A DNA stretch of 64,000 nt from Streblospio benedicti (lineage: Eukaryota > Annelida > Polychaeta > Spionida > Spionidae). Shown piece after piece: positions 12,490 to 27,400 of this stretch. The stretch is from the NCBI GenBank assembly GCA_019095985.1, contig CM032659.1, positions 6,693,914 through 6,757,913 on the forward strand, given 5' to 3'. The position numbers and the translations under genes were made by a program. Position 1 is the stretch's first letter. Each line of letters opens with the position of its first letter. Below the pieces are notes generated by a model, which saw only the letters and a program-made list of their open reading frames with translations, was not told where the DNA came from and made no database searches.

Positions 12490-15400
12490 GGCCTGTACTA
12501 TTCATACTACAAGACGTTGATTGAGGCTAGCAGTCTGTCGTCGGGGCTCAACCAGATCATGTACGACAACGTCACGGAGCACCCGCTCACCATCAACACC
12601 CTCAAACGCTTCAACCTCTACCCAGAGGTCAGTAGTCATCATCTATAATTTACAGCCATCCAAGGGCAGACTTCCTGGGGTCGGGGTTATAAAGAATCTC
12701 AACGACTGGTGCATTTTTGTTGTAACGACTGCTTTACTGACGTCATTAATATAAATGCAACGACGAATATAAAGCCATCGTTGAAGTAACTGTCGTAACT
12801 TATACATTTCAGTACAAGTAAGTATATATTGTCATTGTCATATATTGTCATTAAAATGTAGCTTTACCGATACACATAACAAGCTGACGTCAAGTTTGTG
12901 CTCTGTAAAACGCAACAAAATCAAAACGCATAAGGTTCTAAAAATCTTATTCAAAAGTTCAGAAACACATAAATAAGACTTTACAAGCTGTGTAGGGATC
13001 ATCATTTGTTGACTGTATGCTGATGTGTAGAGGTGCTGTGGGCGTAACGACATGTGTTTACTGTTAACAACCACCTATATGTGGTCATTAATAATGACTC
13101 CTTAACCACGCTTTTAGCGATGATTTGAAGTTTTGTAACTCGCAAATTGGACGACAGATACTGTTAGTTAGTGACGGTAAACAGTACAACGATGTCGTAA
13201 ATGCCTTTATAAGCCCGACCCCTGCCTCTATAATTGAAGGATATCAAAATCTAAAACATTGATATTGATGTTCCAATTTGTAAGTACATATTTATGAAAC
13301 ATAATGGTAAAAGCTATGTACCATAGTCATTTTATATGATGTCATTTAACTGATTCTTGCATAAACGAGGTGCATCAAGCAGCATTCAAGCTACATTGTA
13401 ATAGTATTGGAGCTGAATTGGACTCTCTTGCATGAATCTGTACAATGTGGTGTGTTACAGGTGGTGGTCGGCACTGCATTCCGTGTGTTCACCGCCATCA
13501 CTGAGCACCTGCAGATTCCCACCAAGCAGTGCTGGAAGACGAACCGTGGCGAGGGGCTCAGTCCGGTGTGGAGCTGTGAAGGTACAGTACCAACTTCTTC
13601 GTGCGTTTATGCAATAGTACTGATACTGCTTCTTCCAGAGATTTCAACTCTATTAAAACAGAACAGATTATAAAGTCAAAAAGGTATGAAATTTTATTAA
13701 ATCACAAATTTTTGCATCTTCGATGCTTTCTCAAGTGAAAAATCCTGTAATCTGCAATGATCTGTTCTGTTTTAATATGATGTGGTACAAGCAGCTCCAA
13801 GTACGTTTTATACTAGGATTTCAACACTCTAACTGCTTTGGGTAATTTTCTTATTTTTTGTTTCCTATTTTGAGATAAATGTTTGTGCTGATAATGTGTT
13901 ATGGCCAGGCAATTTGATAATCTAATAGGGAAGTTTGCATTTCGCTGTAACCAGAGAAGGTCACGCTTCAAAGCATTCACAAATGGCAGCATTTAACTGC
14001 TGCATACTTTACGATAGCACTTAAAACAAACTTCAAAAGGTAACCCGGCCTCTTAAAGCCAACAAAGCAAAGGGTTGTGACGACCAGCGTAACTAGTGCT
14101 GACAAACGTGCGACATTTCGCGGCGCGCCATGTTCATCTTGCGACCGCTCGTGTTAACGGCGTCGTATATTGCCATGGTAACGAGACAACGCACCACGGT
14201 AACGAGCAGAGAGACTAATGTGGAGACGACGGTCCCCCGTAATGTGGCTCTCATACGTTGTGTACACATGGCTAGTGCATGTACACATGTTTAAGCAGGG
14301 TTAGTGCACACACTTTATAATTATGAGTGTGTGTTTTGCACCATCATGTTTGTGGAATTTATACACTTTCGCTTTGTGTCTGTTTTTTTTACACAAGTTG
14401 TTACACCTTTTTTATAAAAAAATATATGTACATATGTCGATATTCAAACATGTGGCTTTTCTGTACTCATAAGAAGTGTTTTTAGTGGCGTTTCTTGTAT
14501 CTAGAGTTTGACATTGAAATAATATAGAAACAAATTTTTTTTTAACAATATCATAGATTTGCTTTTCTCAGTCTCATCTATCTGTAAAAGTTTGTTGTCT
14601 TACTTGCAAATCCTGCATGATTTTAGTTCAATATATTTGTTGTAAACGGTTATAAAAAATGTTCTATAAATGGGCAATTTATACTATATTTCACTAAACT
14701 CTGGTGATCAATTTTTGTAATGTCCTTGTCATAAGCCTGGACATGTGATTCGCGAACCAATTTATTTTACAAAGTCAAGTGACATTACATAGTAATTTGA
14801 TTTTTTGTGTCACATGCAATACAAAAGTAAGAATTAATGCATCACAGTTTGATTACGTATTTTTTTTAAATAGTTGTGTTTCTCTGCCTTTAACTGTAAT
14901 CTTGCATAAGTACTGAGCAAGAGTAGAACTATAGAACACTCTATTTTCTTTGTCAATAGGTTGTCCTCGATTACTATACTGCCCGTCCTATTGAGGGGGC
15001 CTCCGTATCAATACAGTAGAACCTCCTTATCTTGATGTTACTTATCTTGAATTTTCTGTTAATATCTCGAGGTTAGTTTATTCTCCCTTCAAGCGCATTA
15101 TGAACAGATATCAATTGGGTATCTTGAATATATCGGATATCTCGAGCATTCTGCTGTTATCCTTACAGATTTCGAGATAACAACAGTAGAACCTGTCTAT
15201 TAAGACAACCTGTGGGACTGACCTCAAATGGTCTCAATAGAAAGGTGGTCATTAGAAGGAGGTTCATTTTGGTAGCTTTATGAAGATTTGGGAGCATGAA
15301 AAATTGTCCTATTACAGGGGTGGTCTCAATATCGAAGTGGTCTTAATTGGAGATTCTACTATAGTGTTTGCGCTGTGTGTTGTGACTAGGTATCGGGGAC

Positions 15401-18400
15401 CCGGCGTACTTCTACGTGGAGAGCGTGTTCACGCTCAACGGGCTGGGCATGGCGCTCTTCTTCCTGTTCGGCGTGTACCTGAGCGGCTCCGTGCTCGGCG
15501 GAGTGCTCGCCGTGCTCTCATTCTTCTACAACCACGGAGAGGTGAGTACACGCATCGGCCTCAGACCATTATATGCCCCCTCCCCCCTCCCATGGAGCTG
15601 AGGCCCATGAAAACACTGATCATACCTGCTATTGCGGCCCAGAAAAGGTGAACACACTGATGGGCCTCAGGATCACGGGAGGGGGTAGGGGGTATATAAT
15701 GGTCTACTACTATGGTTTACAAACACTATTTCATAAAGTATACAGTATGTATGACTAGTCACATATATTGTATACTGTATGGTATAGTGTTTGAAAACCA
15801 TCGTAGTTTATACCCGATGTCTCATTTACCTGAACAATGGATCTTTTCTAAGCTGCAATTTCAGCAATATTTGCTGCTTTTTAATAGCCACTGGCTTTGT
15901 TAACATAGATTGAAATATGAAGGCTAACTGCATGTACCTATCCAACAACTCGACATGGATTTTTATTTTCTAATAGTATTTTCTAATAGTATAGACGTTC
16001 TTATCCATTTTAAACAATTTTTTAACTTACAGTAATGTTAAAAAGAATTATGTAGCCGTATACATTAATATTATCCTGTATCTGAATGCTTATTTTTATA
16101 AGCATGTTATATGTGTAAATTTTGCGGTTAATGAATGGAGAATCATAACGTTTGGAGGATCGACTACATGTGACAGAGTGAGTGTGAGCTAAATGAGTGT
16201 ACCAACGGATCTGGCATGATTTTCAGTGTACCCGTGTGCAGTGGACTCCACCATTGAGAGAGAGTTTCGCTTACCCTTTCTTTGTCCTGCAGATGTTCAT
16301 TCTCACTGTCATACTCAGGTGCGTGGCTCTGATTCCTTCCTGTAAATGTTTAAAATTGCAGACAGTTAAAATTTTTATTCAGTACTAGAGTAGTTTGTCA
16401 AACCATTTTAACAGCCATCACCATATTTTGGTTTTAATATAGCCCTAATATAACTCAAACAATTACTCGCAAGCATCAGCACAAATACAATTTTGAAAAA
16501 TTGTTCCTGGAGAATAATCATACACTTTTGCAAGGCCTTAAGTATGCGGTTTCTGAAATGTACACTGATAACCCATGCATAGGCAGATCCAGGGGGCGCA
16601 CCCCCCCCCCCCTTTCCCCTTTTCCCACCAAAATACTTCATTTTCGTAGGGTTTTTGGCATGTTTGCCATCGATTGCCATCGATCGCCATCGATCGCGCG
16701 TATGAAACCCATGAAAGCCCTTAAGGGTGCCCCCTTTTTCTAAAAACCTGGATCTGCCATTGCCATGTGACATTTCAAAAATTTCTGTATGCCAGTCACT
16801 CTAGCAGGTGTTGCCATGTTGCAGATGCCCACGTCCATCGCTGGTTCACGTGATATCATTGGCACTCGCAACCGTCTGCTTCATGCTCAACTGGCAGGTA
16901 CGTAACCATGGTAACAAGGTTGACAAGGGGATGAAAACCACAGGACAAGGGTGATGAAAACAGTCACTGAGTCCCAATGTTTGTTTACATCTGTCTCTAG
17001 ATATAAACAAACATTGGGACTCAGTGACTTTGATGAAGATAGACTCTCAGGTTTGAAACCAGTCCACAGATCTGTTTGAGTTGAATGTTGGAGATAGGGC
17101 GTGAACTTTACTTTCTTCTTAGATGTGTTACAGCTGTCCAATTATAAAAAAGGTTACAGTGGAAAAGACTTTGAGAGTAATATGGGTACATTTTAAGTAT
17201 TGAGGTCTTTTGGCTTGCACCAAAATATTAAAAATAAATTAAAATAATTAAATATTAATGAATCTGAAAGGGGAGAGGATGACAGAATAATTGCAAGGGT
17301 GGAAAATTTTCCACATACAGAGGTCAAACATTTGTAGAAATAATTCCATTTATTCTGCAAACTTTAGTGCAGATATTTGAAAATGTTCCTGTTTACTTTT
17401 ATATAAGACCGATAATCCATTGAGGGATTTTTAAAAGGTTATATATGCATATACAGCTCGCCAATCATCAGAAACCACGCAAATCTCCCTGCTTTAGAAA
17501 AAATCTTTACCCCAACACACTACCTCCCGATAGTCAGCTAATTTTCACACGAGACATGAAAAACGGCCCTCCTATTTTTGCGTATGCTTGTTAGTTCTAA
17601 CTGCTGCGTGTGTTGTCCCTGCATGTGACTTAACGACTCGAGAAGACAGAGAAAAAGTGCTAATTAGTTTAAAGACAGTCTCATTCAACTTCCGCTTTCT
17701 AATTGTATTGACTCAAACATCTTGAAACTTGCTTTTAATTGGTCAATATTCTCTAAACTGTCAGATGAAAGCGACAGTGAAGCATGCCTTTTGCATTCAT
17801 TAATATTTTTTTGATTGTGGGAAAAATGAAGGAATGTAATGTTAAATTATTTGTTTTGAAAATTGTATCAGACTATTCCCTTATAATTCATTCAGTTCTT
17901 ACGCTTGGCCAAGATTTTATCCTATTGTAATGTACAGTAGAACCTCTCTATTAAGACCACCTGTGGGACTGACCTCAACTGGTCTCAATAAAGAGGTGGT
18001 CTTTATGATGAGATTCATTTTGGTCACTTTATGAAGATTTGGGAGCATGAAAGATGGTCCTATTACATAGGTGGTCTCAATATAGAAGTGGTCTTGATTG
18101 GAGGTTCTACTGTATACATAATTCCCCAATCGTCACCCAAATATATCTCATTGTTTAGCACTTTGTCACATCTCAGGCAGTTTCATTTTCCCAATCTGTG
18201 AGATCATTCTTTGCAGTTTCCATAGTTCTGATTTCTCCATGAGGCATTTATCTGTCTCTTTGATCGTTATTTCTAGTGGACACAGTACCTGATTCTCACA
18301 TACATTTCAAAGTAATTTTCCACTGTTCCCTTTGTTTCTATGAGATATTTCTTTTGCTCATTGTGTAGAGCCTGTTCCGAGTTTTCAGGCCTGGCACTTA

Positions 18401-21400
18401 AAAGAATCAGAATTAAGGGATTATCTACAAAAGTATTGAGTGTATTTGAATGATTTTTTTTCAGTGTTCCTTTAGAAACCTGCTCTAATATCTGTTGAAA
18501 TTTCATAAAGAGCTGGCAGATATTTAACTCAGCTTCCTATACAACCCTGTAGTAGAAATAACTAAATTCATCGCCTCATTTTATGTATGGTAGCACTGAA
18601 GTCATGTTTTACTATAGGGCTATATGGAAAACTATAGGAAATACTTGCCAGACATTTATGAAACTCTCACAGATGTTAGTGACGTTTACTGTTAAGATTT
18701 CATTCAAGTACAATGTACATCCAATACTTTTAAAGATAATCAATACATAATTACAATTCTATTAAGTAAGTGAAAACAACAGCAGTCCCCAGCCCTTATT
18801 AATCAAATGTATCTCAGCCTGTATTTTGACCCCAGCTCCAAACATCCACAGAAAGGTCCACCATCAAAAATAAAAATCATAATAAACAAACGCTAATGTT
18901 AATTTATTTATAAATTGAGGTTATTTTTAGGTGAAAGTGGTCTGTATCCTTCACATAGAAAATAATTGAGAATCAAAAGCACCCATTAAAGCCTACTCGC
19001 ATGAAATGACCAGGGTGCGACGTAAAAACCTATGGGTTTTTTACATGAATGTTGAGCATGAAATGTACATGTACCCCTCATTTGACCATTCCTCTTGCAG
19101 TTTGCGCAGTTTGCACTGCTCACCCAAACGGTGGCCGTGTTTGCCTGCTACGTCCTGCTCTTCATCGGCTCCCACAAGATGTTCATCGTCCTCGCTGGGC
19201 AGGCGGTAAGTTACAGTGTGTTGATATCCAGACGCTGACAGACTTGTGAACTTCTAGCATCTTGTGGGTTCCTTCATTCATGATATAAACAAGAATCTTA
19301 AGATAACAATAGGAATCCCATTGTCATTCGACCTGAAGAAGTTCTTGTGACAAGAACGAAAGCCTTGCCAAAATGTGAGTTTGCAGGTTCCTATTGGTAT
19401 TCTTTAAATTCTTGCTTACACTGACAGACTTATTTTGTGTGATTCGTAAGGAAAGGTGTGTGAGTATGGGTCAGGACTTGGCACCCACCCCACTGCCAAA
19501 AAACTTGCCAAATGTTTATGTGCCAAATGTGTGCGGATGTAGAATGTTGCCACACCATGAACAGAGACAAAGGGGCATATGCCATGTATGACAGTATCCT
19601 AATCTAGGGCGGATTTAACAAAAAAAATGATCTTCATTTTATTTAAGTGGGTTTATTTGTCTGTGGCAGGTGTTCAGATATGCAGTTGCATAAATGTACA
19701 AAATACAGGCACTGCAATAGTACTTGTATTCTACTGCTAGGTGGCAAATACCCGAGGCAAATACCAATCGACATTAAGAAACCAGCTAACCCAGCTTTTC
19801 AGAACATAATTGAATAAGATATCTGTGTTTATGAAGACACAACAAAACGTTAAGCGATTCTGAAGGGTGGAGATAGCTTCAAAACTGATCACAAAGATCC
19901 CAAGTCTATATTTACTCACGATGTCTGGCAGTGGCAGTAACAGCACATCAATCACTCTGCACAGCTTGTCCTTCAATGGGAAAAACTCAGCATTTGACGT
20001 CTGTAAATCTTAGCTGTTGTAAACCAAAGGGGGAAAATAAGGGCGATACTGTTGATTCCAGCGCACAGCAGTGCACAGAGGTTTTATTCTGAACAGCTTG
20101 CTCCTGTTGCTCCTGAGTTTCTGATTTATATATTTATCAGCAATTGACTACAGCATATCATGCCTGGAAGTATTGTTGTTTACACAGTTCTTTGCCATCA
20201 GAATTTTAATATTTTCACAAAATTCTCACACCATATTGAATATATTACACTTGCATGGAAATTTATACATACTGTACTGCACTTAGGTCTGTTTATAATT
20301 GTTTTTATATCTTACATACTTATTGTATTGTATTGTATTGTATTGTACTGTATCAGTTTATTTCGCATAAAATGCATAGTAAAATATCACAGTACATACA
20401 GTTTAAAGTTTTGTTACAAATTAGTTAAAAAACATATTCTAAAAAAGGTGTTTTTGCCAATTGTAACCAGGCCAAGTTACGTAAGTTTTGTACGGTTAAT
20501 ATGTATTTAATCACCTGTTTCGATGCTGGGACGCATGTAATGGTGCAACATGTTGTTGCTGTATTTAGACCCACTGCATGCTTAATTAGGGACAATTTAT
20601 AGCATGATTAGCCACTACCTCAAAAGGGAAGTCTTACATTACATGAAAAATTCAAAGAGCTTGCATAAACAATAAAGTTGTAACCTTATGTTTTTCTATT
20701 TAATGTTGAAAGTAAATGATGTCAGGTGAATTGTACTGAAAGCGTTTGTTATGTAAGTACCATGGATTAGCATCCCAGTACCCATACAGTACTGTCCGTG
20801 TATGAAGGCCACAGTTATTACTGTGTTTTCTGTTGCTGGAAATTACTCAAATTACGCATAATTACTTGAAATTATTTATTGCATGTTCATAGTTTTGGAT
20901 TACCGTAGAATTTTTTGAGACAAAATTATAACGAAATTTGCAAAATTAAAATCTAGATTCTGTGAATAATTACAGTATTTTCCATATTTTTTAGGTTTTG
21001 CTACTGTTTTTAGATGATAAAATGTAAATCTCACTCAATACAGGAATTCCAGTGTTTTTGGAAATATCTTCTATTATGTGTCACGCAAACTTTGGGTATT
21101 TCTCTTCCCGGATTACCAGTAATTTCTGGAAATTATGCGTATGCAGAGATAAACGTCTGATGCCAATTTTTACATTTTTGTGGTTCTAATACGGGGACAG
21201 CACTGTAACTATTAGACTCCATTCTCACAGAATCCTTTTCGTTGACTTTGAAGAGAGTACTTATGAATGAAGATGAACAGATCCTGTGAGAATGGGGTCT
21301 TTATTTCAAATTGCTAGGAATCTTTGGAAAAGTGCAATGCACGAAGGTGCTGCTTTGTCCTTAGGGGAGTAGTGTAGTTCCAAAACTACATGCGTCAGTT

Positions 21401-24400
21401 TATTTTTCATGGTATCTCATAACATGTGCTTTGACATTGTGTTCCCACAAATTTAGTAATGAATCAAGAAGGAAACCATGACCCGTTTATATATGCAGTG
21501 TCTCAATTAGGTTGGTATATTCTAGAGACATTTGACTGTCATGTTCTATATTTTGATTTACCACACAGGGGTACTTATTGAGGTCTCTCTTTTTATCGAC
21601 ATTGCAATTTAGATAATGTTAACGTGCATGATGGCATGTGTAAAGTCATTAGACCATTGATTAGATGATTACAATCTACTGATTCCATTTGCATCTGTGA
21701 TATTACCATCAATCATTGACCAAACATGCAGTGCTCTTAAAGCTTTAAAAAGGTTTATAATTGCTATATTGATAAGCATTGAATGAAATGTCTATCTTTT
21801 GAGTGTTAAGTTTTAAGTTTGTTGTAATTTTACACTGTGCTAATGTGTTCAGTAGCAGGCGACGTGTGTATGAAATTTTTGGTGTAATTCACTCGCTCAC
21901 AATCACTTAACTATACAGCAGAGATCAGTCACTTGTGGGCTTTAAATTAAGTTGGATAAATGCAAATTGAATCAAGGCCCTTTACACAAGTACAGGCCCT
22001 TACATTACATACATTTTTAACTGAAATATGAACATAATTATTTTTCAGCTTGGCCTGTTCATCAGTTTCATTTTTCTGTTTGGCAACGAGATGTTACTCG
22101 CCTCCTTCTTCACTGCAGCTCTCGCCACCATCGCGGTGAGTGTCATTATGCTAGTGCGCCGTTCATGGTGTGTAGGGTGCACACGTGTGGTGTGTAGCAT
22201 AGAGGAATGAATCTAGTTAATATTTGAAGAATACCAATGGATTAATTGTATTCTTTACACACTTAGAATAGTGGATACAATAAAATACTGATAAATTGTC
22301 AATGTACAATTTTGAGCTCCCTTTACTAAGTGTCATAAGATAAAAAATGTTCTTCAATGTTCTGGAAAGAATCTTATGATGAGCTCATTTCACTGTTATT
22401 TTCCAGTCTGTTAGTATTATATATAGTACATTTATAACATACATAACAATTATTGCAAAGTTTGTTTTTTAGAATAATTACTGTTTCTGTTATGAATGAT
22501 CAAAAACGAGTATAATTCTAAATTACATTGAGTCTATCTTTGACATTTATCCTGGCTGATCCATCAGTATTTCACCATATGGACTTTTACCTGATAAATA
22601 TTTTCACTTGAAAGTTGTTTGATATTTCAATTTTTGCCTAATTTTCCTAATAATTTTTGACAGATAATTGTTGCCTTGGAACCGTTATTGGAAAAAATCA
22701 GAATCAGGTTCTTTATATGGGTAAGTTTGTGACTTTTGCTATGAAAATCTTAATCCATAATAAAATAAAAGTTAAACTGTCCCTTTGAAATTAAATAGCT
22801 GCTCTACTGAATGCCGAAATCCGATTTTTAGGCTGTGTATTTTGATTTCACTTCAAATAGGGGTTTGTGAGTAACGATTTGTTTCCTTGATTTATTGAGA
22901 ACACTGAATCACGTGTTATTATTCAATTGTGTATATTACCGTACATACTCATTCATATGCTCCTGATATGTTGCAATTAGAGTAGAACCTCCAATTAAGA
23001 CCACCTCTATTGAGACCACCTTTATAATACGACCACTTTTCACCGTCCCAAACATTCATACAGCTACCAGAATGAACCTGTATAAAGACCACCTCTGTAT
23101 TGAGACCACATAGCTCTGGTCCCAAAGGTGGTCCTAATAGAGAGGTTCTACTGCATATTACCGTACATACTCATTCGTTTGCTTATTGGAAATAGTCTCA
23201 CGTGTGCTGATGTTTCAGGTGAGCCAGGGGCTGCTCTTGCTGGGTGGCACCGTCGCCATCAAACTCCTCACGTCCCGAGTGCTGCACATTGCAGATGACG
23301 TGAGTCCCTAGACCTTGTTCACTGTCTACCAAGAGGGGGGTGACACAGCAGTCGTGAGATCCATGTTCCACTATTTTTTGACCCCTATGATCCATGTTCC
23401 ACTATTTTTTTACCCCTATGTTCCATGTTCCACTATTTTTTGACCCCATGTTCCATGTTCCACTATCCTGTGTCACCCCCCTCTACCATGTTCAACTGGT
23501 AACAAGATCTGTTACCACATGACTACTAAAATGAAAACAAACCAAAGGTGCATTTCTATTACATGTCTGTGTTTTAAAGTGTCAATATATAAACTGAACT
23601 GACTTTGTAGTTGTTTCAAAGTGAATATTTTCATATCTCGTGTTGAATATTGGATCTAGTCATTTTCTAGTTATTTAGAGGTAGTGCAGTTTTTTAAGGC
23701 ACTCAAACTTGAAAATGTATAATTATCTTACAATGTGGGAGTACTGAGAAAACGTTCATCTTTGCAGGCTCATATAGGGGACATATTCCGCAGCAAATTC
23801 ACCAGTTTCAAGAATTTCCACACAATGTTGTATACGGCGCTGTGGAGTTCAACTTTATGGAGAAAGAGGTAAGAAAATAAACCACTAATACCGGTAGCTT
23901 CCATGTGGATAATGCCCGTAAGTTTGCAACTTACACACAACCATGCAGGACAATACATATGACTTTATCATATACATGACTTGTTATGAATTATAATGAC
24001 TTTCTAATGTCTTCCTCATTATTTCTCCTATGCTATCTATATGCTCAGGTTACTGTATCCAGTAGAAAATAGAAATGATCTTGCTTAATTACATACTCTT
24101 GCAATTGACAATTTGTCAATTGTATCACAAATTCTTTTGAACTGGTGCTCATATCAAATATAATAACAGACTCTGGAAAGTATGAAGCACAATGCAAACT
24201 GCATCAGCAGAAGTCACCTAATTGTCCTGAAGACCTATATTTGTATGGCCACTTGTTCACATGATTAGTCCCCACATTAGTCCAATGGTCCATTAATCCG
24301 GCAGCCCATTACTGTGACGGCCCATTACTCAGATGTCCCATTAGACCAATCAGCCGTTCACACAATGCGCTCTTTCTCTGCAGACGCCTGTGCGGGTGCT

Positions 24401-27400
24401 AAAAACTCTGCTGGCTCCATGTGCCATTGCAGCCATATCTGTGATAACAGTCAAGGTGAGGACACAAACCAACCGTAAAAAGTCTTGTTGCCGTGGTTCA
24501 TTCATTTATGAAATGATCTAAATTTACATATACTGTAAGATATTAACTGGAAGTAAGTTCTTTTTCTGACATGGAATAACATTGATCTATTTACTTACCT
24601 TTCACATAAAGCAACATTAGCAAAAAGAAATTTTTGCATTATATATCTTATTCACTCTTACTTTTCCTTAATATTGATGCCCATTTTGTCAGTTGTGTCG
24701 TCGTGAGCTGGCACTTTGGTTGAAGCAGACCATGGTGGTAGAGGGGAACAACAATACCACTGAGCAGGTGCCCCAGCAGGTGGAACGCAAGTACCGCTCC
24801 AAACCACACGCTGAGGTGAGAATGAATAGTATGTCTGTGTCTGTGATGTTGAGATGTGTGTTATTGTTACTGTTGAACCCCTTTGTCTCAAACTCTGGTA
24901 CGTTGAATATTTATGGATAACTCTATACACGTACATGTATAATGAGTATCAATGTAATAACTATCTTCCTTCATGTCATCAATGTAAATGTAAATGTGAA
25001 TGTGGTGGTTTATAGTCCTGATCCAAGTGACTCTCATGACTTTACGGTTTACACCAGGTCATTGGCCCACTTATTGATCAACAATTGATCAGTTCTGCAT
25101 TGCAAATTCAAAATCCCTACATATGATAACTCAAAATTTTGGATATCTTGATTTTTAATACACTCTTCAAGTTCGATGTGAACAGGTCCAAACTGTATGC
25201 GAGTCATTGTGGACATTTTGTTTTATTGTGCGAATTGCTCACATCTTGCAGCTTTTTTTGGTCTTCACTCTCAATTTTCAATTTAAAAAAATCAATAAAA
25301 CATATATAACGTCATAATTTGACATGGCACTCACTATGATTGATATCCATAATTTGTTGAAATAGTAATTGCTGCAGAAGCTGATACCGTAATGACCTAC
25401 TGAGTCAAGAATATTTTGAAAAGTAAGTTTATTAGTTGTTTGTGCTCCTGGCTCCAACTTGAGTATCACAGGTTTCATCTGCTGGAAGTGGCTATCTGCT
25501 AATGAATAAATACCACAGCATGATAATAAATCATCCCAAAAGCAGATCTCTACAAAGATCTGCCTCTATGATACACTAGAACCTCCAATTAGACTACATC
25601 TATATTGAGACCACCTCTGTGATAGGACAATTTTTCATGCTCCAACATCTTCATAAAGTGACCAAGATGAACCTCCTTATAGAGACCACTTCTCTATTGA
25701 GACCATTTGGGGTCAGTCCCGACGCTGGTCCTAATAGAGAGGTTCTAGTGTATATTGTTGCTATGTAATGTTTGAAAAAAGAGTTGACCAGTTGTTTGCC
25801 CTGCTCCAGCTGGTGTACCACGGCTTCCAGCTGCTGGCCTTCACTGCCATGGCCGTCCTCATCATGCGCCTCAAGCTGTTCTGGACGCCCCACCTCTGCC
25901 TCGCCACCGCCATGCTCGCCTCCAGGGAGGTAAGTGGCTCACACTTTACTGTGAGATGCGGCCGCCGTCATTCAAACTGACAGCCATATTATAATGTGAC
26001 GGAGTAAGGGAACGATCATAAATAACGATACCGGAAGGGTCGTCCAGTTTTTTAGCTTGAAAGAAAAAGTTAACCATCTCCCCCATCAACATTTTAAAAA
26101 GTTGAGTGACCCTCCCCCCTCTAAAGCAAAAAGTCCTCTACATAGTCATTGCATTTTTGGACAATTGCTAAAAGAAAATATTTGAAAAAATATACGGTAG
26201 CGTGATTAAGTTCAGCGACCCCCCCAAAAGGAATCAGAAAAGTTGGACGACCCCCCCCTCCCCTGGTATCATTATGATCGTTCCCTAAAAACACGTGTTG
26301 AAGTGACAGCGTGCACTGCTATGCATGTTTTACAGGGTGTAGTTTTACAGTTTAGTAGACACTTGAGCATACTGAACATTTTCTCAGCAGACTTTTTAAC
26401 GAATGTTTGTGTTGGTTTCATCAGTTATATTGTTATAAGAAGTGGCGCTCAGTTTGCCTGCTGCTGCCAAATAGGCATATTGCCAGAAGTTAATACCTAC
26501 ATCTAATGAGAGTATACTGTACTTATATATCAATAGAAACTTTTGAAATGATTTTGATTTATTGGATTCGATTTATTTCAATTGGTTATACCTTTAACAT
26601 CAGCAATACCCTTTGCATAAGCCAATTATTACAACAAGTTTTCAAATTTCTGCTGTACTTGTACAAAAGCTACATGTTGAGGTGTTTGCAGTTTTTCAGT
26701 TTTGTGGGCAGCCCAGGTCGTCACGGCGCAGTGGTAGCGGCGGTGATTGCTGCCATGTCCGTCCAAGGATACGCGAACCTGCAGCACCAGTGGAGCATCA
26801 TGGGAGAGTTCAGCAACTACCCGCTGGAAGAGCTGGTCGAATGGATAAATGCAAAGACACCTCAGCGTGAGTGGAAATGCGTGAACAAGCAATTGTGAAA
26901 CTTCTTCATACGTTTAGGTCCATATTTTATCATCAGAGGGTCTTGGACTGGCTTATGGCTACCTGCAATTCGTAAAGCTAGCATAAGCTACGTTGGAGCT
27001 GCAGTTTTACAGCCGAATGCCCTTTCTCAGTCTATGCCAAATGTGAAATCTTTTTAACATATTGTCCTGTAAAAGGAACAGAACATCAGGCATTAAGAAG
27101 CGTGTGTGTGAAATAGGTTCATACAGTACTTATGTGCTATGCTGGTGTTGTAGACGCTGTGTTTGGCGGCCCGATGCCCACCATGGCCACAGTGAAGCTG
27201 TGCACCGGCCGCCCCATCGTATGCCCACCCCCATCTGAGCGACTATGCTCACCCTAAAGGGTATAAGACCATGGCCTGAGGTAAATTTCCTTTAGTGCGC
27301 GCATGAGTGACTGCACTCTTGTGTCGCACAAATTACCTATGTCCTTTCCTCAACATCTGAGCAAGGGACTATGCTCACCTAAATGCTCACTTTAATGCCA

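Noticed and set aside
16408-16773. 121-codon frame on the - strand
   Set aside because: It is made of the GGCAGATCC MITE plus intron and overlaps no conserved exon.
26506-26898. 130-codon frame as an independent gene
   Set aside because: Its second half is DPY19L exon 14 (26692-26866); the first half is intron.
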